From Intrasporangium calvum DSM 43043 (GTDB lineage Bacteria > Actinomycetota > Actinomycetes > Actinomycetales > Dermatophilaceae), in assembly GCF_000184685.1 (NCBI RefSeq), contig NC_014830.1:124001-188000 (forward strand): a stretch of DNA of 64,000 nucleotides. The letters run 5' to 3'. A program made the position numbers and the translations under genes. Shown in pieces: positions 55,335 to 61,881 of this stretch. A model generated the notes under the pieces. That model was given only the letters and a program-made list of their open reading frames with translations. It did not search any database and was not told the origin of the DNA. The first letter of the stretch is position 1, and each line of letters begins with the position of its first letter.

Positions 55335-56639
55335 TCAGCGGCGCACCCGCGCGTACGTCACCTCGTCGGAGAAGGTCCCGTCCACGTTCCGCAGCCGGCC
55401 GGTGAGGACGCTTTCCCGGACGAACCCGGCGCGGGCTGCGACGACGCCCGAGGCGACGTTGCCGACCTTGTGGCCGAGCTCGAGCCGCACGATCGAGGTC
55501 GCGCTGAACGCCCACTCCGCGAGCAGCTCGAGCGCTCGGGTGGTGAAGCCGCGGCCCCGGAACCGGGGCAGGACCCCGTAGCCGATGAGTCCGATGTCGG
55601 GAGGCCCCATCCGCAGGACCCCGATCGCCCCCGCCGGGTGCCCCGTCGCCTCGTCGACCATGACGAACCGTGCCGCCCGCCCGCTGACCCAGTCCCGACG
55701 AGCCGAGGCGGCCCGGCGGCGGGCCTCGGCCTCGGTCAGCGGCCCGGTGAGCGACCACCTGAGCGACTCCTCGTCGTTGTTCTCCTCGAGCACCGTCTGC
55801 CAGTCGCTCGCGGTGAGCGGGCGCAGGCCGAGGACGCCGTCGGACAGGCGCTCGACCGGGGGCCAGGGGGGCGGCCCGACCTCGCTGCTCGGTTCCGACG
55901 GGCGCACGACGTAGGCGTCGAGCAGCCACCCCGACGCGTCCTCGGCACGCCGCCGCGCCGCGGTCAGGGTGGCCGCGAGGTCGCCGAGCCGCCCCGAGAC
56001 GAGCACCTCGTCGTCGCGGTCGAGGTGCGCTCCCCAGAAGACCTCGAGGTCGGGGTACAGCTCGGCGAGCTCGAGGCAGCGCAGCTCGGCGTCGGCGACG
56101 ACGACCGCATCGCCGTCGTGGGGCTGGTAGGTGTCCACGAGGTGCTGGCCGGAGATGGCGTGGACGCCCGTTCCGTCTCGTCCCAGGGTGATGCCGTGCC
56201 GCGCCGCGAGCAGCTGAGCCGCCCCGACGCCCGGAGTGATGGCGACGCCGATGCCGAGTCGGTCGGCCAGCGCCGTGGCGAGCTCGTGCGCCGCGGCCTC
56301 GAGCGCCGGGACCCCCGGCACGAGGAGGCCCACCGTCGCCGCGGGCGGAGCCAGCTCCCCGAGCTCCCGGACGATCGCCGTCACGCGCTCGCTCACCGAC
56401 CCCACGCCGTATGCCGCTGGGCTCCCAACGCTCCCAGGCTCGCTCGGGTGGGCGGTGGGCTCGATGAACCGGTGCGCACCGGGGTCCGTCAGCACCGCGG
56501 CGAGCAGCTCCCGCTGGGCCGCAGCCCCGGGCTCGAGGACGACGAAGACGTCGAGGGTGTCGAGGGCGGCGACGCCCGCCCCGGTGAGGTGGGCACGGTC
56601 ACCGAGTCCGATGCCGACGAGGTGGATTCGCTGGGTCAT
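55335..56639 (-). CDS. Fusion of CobF-like tetrapyrrole methylase and GNAT acetyltransferase
   Basis: 434 aa, ATG at 56639. Residues about 1-235 are a class III (tetrapyrrole) methylase fold close to precorrin-6A synthase CobF (RIHLVGIGLGDRAHLTGAGV, FVVLEPG, VGLLVPGVPALEA, DADELRCLE-like EVFWGAHLDRD). Residues about 262-434 are a GNAT domain (LGLRPLTASDWQTVLEENND, GYGVLPRFRGRGFTTRALEL with the acetyl-CoA-binding R-G-x-G-x-T, ARAGFVRESVL). The two activities have no known joint pathway. CobF would belong to aerobic B12 synthesis, and cobD is 7 kb away. A dispersed motif copy at 56408-56426 encodes GSPAAYG in the first domain. Confidence 0.8.
   Translation of the reverse strand: MTQRIHLVGIGLGDRAHLTGAGVAALDTLDVFVVLEPGAAAQRELLAAVLTDPGAHRFIEPTAHPSEPGSVGSPAAYGVGSVSERVTAIVRELGELAPPAATVGLLVPGVPALEAAAHELATALADRLGIGVAITPGVGAAQLLAARHGITLGRDGTGVHAISGQHLVDTYQPHDGDAVVVADAELRCLELAELYPDLEVFWGAHLDRDDEVLVSGRLGDLAATLTAARRRAEDASGWLLDAYVVRPSEPSSEVGPPPWPPVERLSDGVLGLRPLTASDWQTVLEENNDEESLRWSLTGPLTEAEARRRAASARRDWVSGRAARFVMVDEATGHPAGAIGVLRMGPPDIGLIGYGVLPRFRGRGFTTRALELLAEWAFSATSIVRLELGHKVGNVASGVVAARAGFVRESVLTGRLRNVDGTFSDEVTYARVRR
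56408..56426 (-). repeat. Dispersed motif copy inside the CobF-GNAT fusion gene
   Basis: CGTATGCCGCTGGGCTCCC, followed by CTCCCAGGCTCGCTCGG, so a second partial right half is present. Encodes SPAAYGVG. Confidence 0.75.
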
Positions 56640-56740
56640 CGGGCCGGCTCCTGTCCGGGTCCGCGCCGGGAAGGCTGGCGCAGCTCCCGCGTTTGGGTGA
56701 ATGCTATGGAGCACCAGTCTCGTTCGATCCGGGAGGGTTC

Positions 56741-58288
56741 ATGAGCACCACAGCGGACGACGATGTTCGCGAGGCACATCGGGGCATGTTCTCCACGAGG
56801 CGGGTCTTCATCCTCGCCGCGATCGGGTCTGCCGTGGGCCTCGGCAACATCTGGCGCTTCCCCTATGTCGCCTACGAGAACGGTGGCGGCGCCTTCATCC
56901 TGCCCTATCTCGTCGCACTGTTCACCGCAGGCATCCCGTTCCTCTTCCTCGAGTACGCCCTGGGGCACAAGTACCGCGGGTCGGCCCCGCTGTCGTTCGC
57001 GCGGCTCTCCCGCGGCACCGAGGGGCTCGGCTGGTGGCAGGTCGGCGTCTGTTTCATGATCGCCGTCTACTACGCCGCCGTCCTCGCGTGGGCGCTCAGC
57101 TACACCGTCTTCTCCTTCACCAAGGCGTGGGGGGACGACCCGAACGCCTTCCTGTTCGGCGACTACCTCAAGGTCGCGGAGTCCCCCGGGATCTCGCTGG
57201 ACTTCGTCCCGGGCGTCATCATCCCGCTCCTCATCGTCTGGGGAGCGCTCATCGTGCTGATGGCCCTCGGCGTCCAGCGAGGCGTGGGGCGCACCTCGGT
57301 CATCTTCATCCCGGTGCTCGTCGTCGCGTTCCTCGCGCTGGTGATCCAGGGGCTCACCCTCCCCGGTGCGGGTGCCGGACTCGACGCCCTCTTCGCGCCG
57401 AACTGGGGGGCGCTCGCCGACCCGGCCGTCTGGGCGGCGGCGTACGGCCAGATCTTCTTCTCCCTGTCGATCGGGTTCGGGATCATGATCACCTACGCCA
57501 GCTACGTGAAGCGGCGCACCGACATGACGGGCTCGGCGATGGTGGTCGGCCTGTCCAACTCCGGCTTCGAGATCCTGGCCGGGATCGGCGTCTTCGCGGC
57601 GCTCGGCTTCATGGCGCAGGCGTCCGGCGTCGCCGTCAGCGAGGTCGCCACCTCGGGGCTCGGTCTGGCGTTCGTCGCGTTCCCGGCCATCGTCAACGAG
57701 GCCCCGGCCGGCGCGGTCCTCGGCGTGCTCTTCTTCTTCTCGCTCGTCCTCGCGGGCTTCACGTCCCTCATCAGCGTCCTCGAGGTGGTCGTCTCCGCCG
57801 TTCGGGACAAGTTCGAGATGTCGCGGATCGGGGCGACGCTGTGGGTCACCATCCCGTGCGCCATCCTCAGCCTGCTCGGGTTCAGCACCACCAGTGGCCT
57901 CTTCGTCCTCGACATCCTCGACCACTTCATCAACCGCTTCGGCATCCTGCTCGTGGCGGTGGTGAGCATGGTCGTGCTCGCCTGGGTGGTCCGGGCGCTG
58001 CCGGGCCTGCAGAGCCACCTCAACACCGACGGGTCGGTGCCGGTGCGCTGGTGGTGGATCGCCCTCGTCTCGGTGATCAGCCCGATCGCGCTCGGTTTCG
58101 TCCTCGTCCGCGAGTTCATCGCCGTGGTGCAGGAGCCCTACGGTGGCGGCGACTACCCGCAGTGGATGCTCCTCGCCTTCGGCTGGGGAGCAGCCCTCGC
58201 GGTGCTCGTCGCAGGCTTCCTGCTGGCCCGGATCCCTTGGCGCCCGGACACACCCGTCCACGGACACGGGAGGGAGGACTCAGAATGA
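56741..58288 (+). CDS. metP: NSS-family sodium-coupled amino acid importer (MetP-like)
   Basis: 515 aa, ATG with GGGAGGG upstream. Helix 1 has the NSS signature AAIGSAVGLGNIWRFPYVAY and ENGGGAFILPYLVALFTAGI; about 11-12 helices follow, with SLSIGFGIMITYASYVKRRT in helix 6-7. The family couples amino acid uptake to sodium. Its stop overlaps the start of a 41-residue one-helix protein of the MetS type (ATGA), which identifies this as the large subunit of a MetPS-like methionine/alanine importer. Confidence 0.87.
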   Translation: MSTTADDDVREAHRGMFSTRRVFILAAIGSAVGLGNIWRFPYVAYENGGGAFILPYLVALFTAGIPFLFLEYALGHKYRGSAPLSFARLSRGTEGLGWWQVGVCFMIAVYYAAVLAWALSYTVFSFTKAWGDDPNAFLFGDYLKVAESPGISLDFVPGVIIPLLIVWGALIVLMALGVQRGVGRTSVIFIPVLVVAFLALVIQGLTLPGAGAGLDALFAPNWGALADPAVWAAAYGQIFFSLSIGFGIMITYASYVKRRTDMTGSAMVVGLSNSGFEILAGIGVFAALGFMAQASGVAVSEVATSGLGLAFVAFPAIVNEAPAGAVLGVLFFFSLVLAGFTSLISVLEVVVSAVRDKFEMSRIGATLWVTIPCAILSLLGFSTTSGLFVLDILDHFINRFGILLVAVVSMVVLAWVVRALPGLQSHLNTDGSVPVRWWWIALVSVISPIALGFVLVREFIAVVQEPYGGGDYPQWMLLAFGWGAALAVLVAGFLLARIPWRPDTPVHGHGREDSE

Positions 58289-58410
58289 GCACTGGAGCGA
58301 TCGTCATGATGGTCGTCGCCATCCTCGTGGTGTGGGGCGGGCTGGCCCTGGCCATCCACAACCTGCGTCGCGGTGACGCCCAGGAGATGCTCGAGCACCG
58401 GGACCTGTGA
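58285..58410 (+). CDS. metS: MetS-type small subunit of the NSS importer
   Basis: 41 aa, ATG overlapping the transporter stop by 4 bases. One membrane helix (GAIVMMVVAILVVWGGLALA) followed by the charged tail IHNLRRGDAQEMLEHRDL, as in MetS-family NSS small subunits. In Corynebacterium both MetP and MetS are needed for methionine uptake. The gene is easily missed because of its length; the coupling and helix pattern make it convincing. A strong hairpin follows 15 bases after the stop. Confidence 0.82.
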   Translation: MSTGAIVMMVVAILVVWGGLALAIHNLRRGDAQEMLEHRDL

Positions 58411-58424
58411 GGTCCGCCTGCCAC

Positions 58425-58464
58425 GGCGGCTCCCCGGGGACCGTCGAGGTCTCGGGGAGCCGCC
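58425..58464. terminator. Hairpin between metS and the PadR-type gene
   Basis: GGCGGCTCCCCG (58425-58436) pairs perfectly with CGGGGAGCCGCC (58453-58464). Bidirectional terminator for the two convergent units. Confidence 0.75.
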
Positions 58465-58469
58465 GGGTC

Positions 58470-59279
58470 TCACTCGGGGTCGCCATCGGCGAGGAGCTGG
58501 TAGAGGCGGCGCCGGGTCTCGGAAAGGATGTCGCGGGCCTCGGCGCGCTGTTGCGCCGTGCCGGTGGTGACGACCTGCCACATCGCGCCCATCACCTGTC
58601 CGACGACGGGCATCAGGCCGTCGCCCCCGGGGGTGCCGCTGAAGCCGTGGCTCGCCCGGTCGTCGGGAGCGGCGTCGTTCTCCGGCTCGAAGGGAGCCCA
58701 CGTGGCACCCATCTCGTCCGGGTGCTCCTCGACGTAGCGGCGACCTTCGTCGGTGAGGCGGAGCAGACGCCGCCCCTCGGCGTCGCGGCCCTCGACGAGG
58801 CCCTCGTCCTCGAGCTGCTGGATGGTCGGGTAGACCGAGCCGGGGCTCGGTTTCCACCCGCCCCCGGTGCGCTCCGCGATCTCCTGGATGAGCTGGTAGC
58901 CGTTCATCTCGTTGCCGGCGAGCACGTCGAGGATGGCGGCCCTGACATCGCCCCGCCTGGCGCGGGGGCGGCGCGGTCCGCGGGGGTGCTGCTCTGGTCC
59001 CAAGGCCGGCCCCCCGAACTGGCGGATGAGGTCGTGGATCCATGGCGGCGGTCCGGGACGTCCGCGTCCCATGCCGCCCCAGGGGCCACCCTCCGGCCCC
59101 CAGCCCCCGAACCCGGTGAGCCAGTCCGGCCCCCCGGGGCCGCGGCCCCCCGGACCTCCCGGTCGGCGGTGGCCTCCGTGTCGGCTCGGGCCACCTCGGT
59201 GGCCGGGCTCACCTTCCGAGCCGGCCGTCGCGTCGGACCAGCCCCACTCTTCGTTCGCTTCGTTGCGGTCTGAGTTCAT
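58470..59279 (-). CDS. PadR-family transcriptional regulator with Gly/Pro-rich N terminus
   Basis: 269 aa, ATG with GGGAGG upstream. Residues 1-100 are low complexity (HRGGPSRHGGHRRPGGPGGR type). The PadR winged helix is at about 108-185 (GDVRAAILDVLAGNEMNGYQ, LIQEIAERTGGGWKPSPGSV, YPTIQQLEDEGLVEGRD), followed by a helical C-terminal region. PadR proteins repress detoxification or export genes and usually their own gene. Two short palindromes just upstream (59315-59335) are the likely operator. The long disordered N terminus is much longer than the family norm. Confidence 0.88.
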   Translation of the reverse strand: MNSDRNEANEEWGWSDATAGSEGEPGHRGGPSRHGGHRRPGGPGGRGPGGPDWLTGFGGWGPEGGPWGGMGRGRPGPPPWIHDLIRQFGGPALGPEQHPRGPRRPRARRGDVRAAILDVLAGNEMNGYQLIQEIAERTGGGWKPSPGSVYPTIQQLEDEGLVEGRDAEGRRLLRLTDEGRRYVEEHPDEMGATWAPFEPENDAAPDDRASHGFSGTPGGDGLMPVVGQVMGAMWQVVTTGTAQQRAEARDILSETRRRLYQLLADGDPE

Positions 59280-59314
59280 CGCTGCCTCCCTGTGATCCAC
59301 GACCGGAGCAATCG

Positions 59315-59335
59315 TGATGCATCAACGATATATCG
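59315..59335. promoter_or_regulatory. Adjacent palindromes upstream of the PadR-type gene
   Basis: TGATGCATCA (59315-59324) and CGATATATCG (59326-59335), both perfect and separated by one base, in an AT-rich island about 40 bases upstream of the ATG. Likely autoregulatory operator. Confidence 0.6.
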
Positions 59336-59398
59336 CGACTGGATCGTTGGCTAGGTTTGGCGGACTGAGGTTGCGGGTAGGACTCGGTTGATGCTTCA

Positions 59399-59427
59399 TT
59401 GTTTGCGCGCCCCGACGTCGCTACGCT
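59399..59427 (+). promoter_or_regulatory. Sigma-70-type promoter of the HATPase gene
   Basis: TTGTTT (59399-59404), 17-base spacer, TACGCT (59422-59427), ending 50 bases before the GTG start of the ATPase-fold gene. Confidence 0.5.
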
Positions 59428-59477
59428 GACGGAGCGCATCCGGACGGGCGACCGGCGCCCAGGGGAGGAGGACCCGC

Positions 59478-59936
59478 GTGCCGACGATGCAGGACGGCAG
59501 TCCCAGCACGGACGGGGGTGCCCCCCAGAACGAGAAGAGGACTGTGCGCATCCCTTGGGCCCCTTCGGCAGCGCCCAGCATCCGCAAGACCCTCGTCGCC
59601 GACCTCGCGTCCCGCGAGGTCCCCGGCGAGGTGGTGGAGGAGGCCGAGATCGTCGTGAGCGAGCTCGTCGCCAACGCGATCCGCCATGCGAAACCCCTTG
59701 CGGACGGCGCGATCCGCGTCCACTGGAAGGTCAAGAACAACGTCGTCGAGGTCGAGGTCACCGACGGTGGCGGACCGACGGTCCCGCGGCCGGCCCCGCC
59801 GACGACGTGGGGCCCGGGCGGCCGCGGGCTGCGCATCGTCCGTTCGCTGGCCCACGAGTGGGGCGTCCTCGACGAGCCCAACGGCCGCACGGTGTGGGCC
59901 TCGGTGGGCGGTCCCTCGCGGCGCCGCTCACACTGA
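59478..59936 (+). CDS. HATPase_c-fold protein (RsbW/SpoIIAB-like)
   Basis: 152 aa, GTG start. The GHKL ATP-binding motifs are present: SELVANAIRHAKPLADGAIR (N box, about 62-81), VEVTDGGGPTVP (G1, about 92-103) and GPGGRGLRIVRSLAHEWGVL (G2). Such single-domain proteins act as anti-sigma factors/serine kinases or as atypical regulators in actinobacteria. No STAS anti-sigma-antagonist or sigma gene is adjacent, so the partner is unknown. Confidence 0.85.
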   Translation: MPTMQDGSPSTDGGAPQNEKRTVRIPWAPSAAPSIRKTLVADLASREVPGEVVEEAEIVVSELVANAIRHAKPLADGAIRVHWKVKNNVVEVEVTDGGGPTVPRPAPPTTWGPGGRGLRIVRSLAHEWGVLDEPNGRTVWASVGGPSRRRSH

Positions 59937-59950
59937 GCCACTGCGGGAGC

Positions 59951-59970
59951 CGTATGCCGCTGGGCTCGCT
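59951..59970 (-). repeat. Dispersed motif, full-length single copy, intergenic
   Basis: CGTATGCCGCTGGGCTCGCT exactly as in the right arm of 52934-52981. It lies after the HATPase gene, before TAGGGT and the next start. Confidence 0.85.
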
Positions 59971-60007
59971 CACGCGGGCGTCTGACCACCCACTAGGGTG
60001 ACGTCCC

Positions 60008-60895
60008 ATGGGTAAGGCTTCTCGACGTTCCCGGGCTGACCGCGCTGCCCGCACCTCCGGCCCCGTGCCGGCCCCCTTCGTGGCGCGGCCCTTCGAGGGC
60101 CTGCCGGGAGAGACCGACTGGGTGGCGATGCGCGAGATCGTGCCGGCGGCGACGGCGACCATCCGCTTCGCACCGGGCAGGGCTCCCGAGGGCGCCCCGG
60201 AGACGGTGACCATCGCGACCGTCCTGCCGCTGGCCTGGCCCGCGCTGCACCGGGACACCGGCGAGATCCTCGTCGGGATCCAGTCCGGCAACGCCAGCGG
60301 CGACACGAGCCGGGACATCGCCCAGGCGATCGAGCTGGCCGTCGCGGCCCAGCCGGGCAGCCCCGTGACCACCCTGCCGGTCTCCACGCTCGACACCGAC
60401 CGCCTCCAGGACCTCCTCGACCTCGACGCACCCTTCGACATCGAGGTCCACGAGGGCTTCGAGTTCTGGGTGGGGGACAGCGAGCTCGACGTCGAGGGGC
60501 AGCAGTCCCTCGAGCGCGCGAACGAGTCGGCGATCCCCACGGTGAAGCTGGCAGCGGCTCCCTCCGCCTACTGGTGCCGTATCGGCGAGCGATGCTACGT
60601 CCGGTGGGTCCTGCCCCACGACGAGGAGACCTCGACGAGTGCCCTGGCCCGGCTGCACGCCGCCGGCACGTCGACGCTCGGCGACGGGGGCCGGTTGCTC
60701 GGCTGCTTCCGTTCCAGCGGGCTGCTCATCCCCGTGTGGGAGGTGGACCCGGAGGCGGAGCCCGAGTCCCACGAGGCGGGCGTCTCGGCGATGCACGGGC
60801 GGCTCGAGGGGGCCGTCACGTCGACGGCGCCGCTCACCGCCGCGGAGCGCGGCGCGCGGGCGGGTCTGATGAACCGCCAGGTCACGCTGCGCTGA
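60008..60895 (+). CDS. DUF5926 family protein
   Basis: 295 aa, ATG with TAGGGT 8 bases upstream. The basic N terminus (MGKASRRSRADRAARTSGPV) is followed by a conserved body (LPGETDWVAMREIVPAATAT, VTIATVLPLAWPALHRDTGE, SYWCRIGERCYVRW-like SAYWCRIGERCYVRWVLPHD, MNRQVTLR end) that I recognise as DUF5926, sometimes annotated as SecA-like without functional evidence. It lies 11 bases before a glycosyltransferase gene and is probably co-transcribed with it. Function unknown. Confidence 0.82.
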   Translation: MGKASRRSRADRAARTSGPVPAPFVARPFEGLPGETDWVAMREIVPAATATIRFAPGRAPEGAPETVTIATVLPLAWPALHRDTGEILVGIQSGNASGDTSRDIAQAIELAVAAQPGSPVTTLPVSTLDTDRLQDLLDLDAPFDIEVHEGFEFWVGDSELDVEGQQSLERANESAIPTVKLAAAPSAYWCRIGERCYVRWVLPHDEETSTSALARLHAAGTSTLGDGGRLLGCFRSSGLLIPVWEVDPEAEPESHEAGVSAMHGRLEGAVTSTAPLTAAERGARAGLMNRQVTLR

Positions 60896-60906
60896 GCGAC
60901 CGGCCG

Positions 60907-61659
60907 ATGCCGCACCCCACCGGTGTTGCCGTCCCGTTCGTCGTCGTCATCCCGGCCAAGGACGAGGCGACACGCATCGCTGCGACGATCCGGGGCGTCC
61001 GGCGCATCCCGGGGGTCGGCGAGATCGTCGTCGTCGACGACGGCTCGAGCGACTCGACGGCGCGGATCGCGGCCGGCGCCGGTGCCGAGGTGGTCCGGCT
61101 CACCCGGAACCACGGCAAGGCCGACGCCCTCATGAGCGGCCTCGGCCGCATGGCCGGACTGCAGCGGGTGGGTCGGGTCGACCCGGGCGCCGCCGTCCTC
61201 TTCGTCGATGCCGACCTGGCGGACTCCGCCACGGAGGTCGGGGCACTCGTCGGCCCGGTCCTCCGTGGCGAGGCTGATCTCACCATTGCGACCCTGCCCC
61301 CACAGCGCAGCGCCGGCGGGGGCCGCGGGCTCGTCGTCGGCCTGGCCCGACGCGGGATCGAGGAGCTCACCGGCTGGAGCCCGGTCCAGCCGCTCTCCGG
61401 CATGCGGTGCCTCTCGCCGGCCGCCCGCGCGGCGGCGACGCCGTTCGCCCGCGGGTGGGGCGTCGAGGTGGGCATGACGATCGACGTCCTGGAGGCCGGG
61501 CTCGTCGTCCGAGAGATCCCGTGCGACCTGCACCACCGCGTCACGGGCGCTGACTGGCGGGGCCAGCTGCACCGGGCGGCGCAGTACCGTGACGTGGCCC
61601 TGGCCCTGGCGGTGCGCCGCCTCCGACTTGGCTCTCACCGCCACTCCCACCGCCCCTGA
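60907..61659 (+). CDS. Glycosyltransferase family 2
   Basis: 250 aa, ATG at 60907. GT-A fold: VVVIPAKDEATRIAATIRGV, VVVDDGSSDSTARIAAGAGA (nucleotide-binding), VLFVDADLADSATEVG (metal-binding DxD) and LSGMRCLSPAARAAATPFA. It transfers a nucleotide-activated sugar; the overall pattern resembles dolichol-phosphate-mannose-synthase-like or GpgS-like cytoplasmic enzymes. It follows the DUF5926 gene by 11 bases. Its TGA stop lies inside the first unit of a 17-bp tandem repeat. Confidence 0.87.
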   Translation: MPHPTGVAVPFVVVIPAKDEATRIAATIRGVRRIPGVGEIVVVDDGSSDSTARIAAGAGAEVVRLTRNHGKADALMSGLGRMAGLQRVGRVDPGAAVLFVDADLADSATEVGALVGPVLRGEADLTIATLPPQRSAGGGRGLVVGLARRGIEELTGWSPVQPLSGMRCLSPAARAAATPFARGWGVEVGMTIDVLEAGLVVREIPCDLHHRVTGADWRGQLHRAAQYRDVALALAVRRLRLGSHRHSHRP

Positions 61660-61704
61660 TCCGCCACCGTCCCTGACCCGCCACCGTCCCTGACCCGCCA
61701 CCGC
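61654..61704 (+). repeat. 17-bp tandem repeat, three copies, over the GT2 stop codon
   Basis: CCCTGATCCGCCACCGT, CCCTGACCCGCCACCGT, CCCTGACCCGCCACCGC. Each unit carries a TGA; the first supplies the stop of the glycosyltransferase gene. A run of CCACCG units follows to about 61718. Confidence 0.75.
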
Positions 61705-61731
61705 CACCGCCACCGCCTGCACCGCGCTCAA

Positions 61732-61806
61732 CCGCAACACACCCGCTTACCGACCGCACCCCTCGGTTGCAGGTGGGGGTGGCAGACGGTAAGCGGGTGT
61801 GTTGCG
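61732..61806. terminator. Long inverted repeat, family copy 2, between convergent genes
   Basis: CGCAACACACCCGCTTACCG starting at 61733 pairs perfectly with the complement ending at 61806, loop about 34 bases. The arms equal those of 8493-8568; the loops differ. Separates the glycosyltransferase gene from the facing membrane protein gene. Confidence 0.75.
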
Positions 61807-61881
61807 CGGCTGGCCCGGTCGCCGGGTTCGGGGTCCTGAGTGCGGGGAGGGGGCGGCTGGCGCGTCCGGCGTGCGGTTCGG

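Noticed and set aside
59478-59936. Sensor histidine kinase fragment
   Set aside because: There is no H-box or dimerisation domain, and the gene is complete as a single GHKL domain of the RsbW type.
60008-60895. SecA-related preprotein translocase subunit
   Set aside because: No nucleotide-binding motifs are present; the similarity that leads to such annotations is limited to a basic N-terminal stretch.
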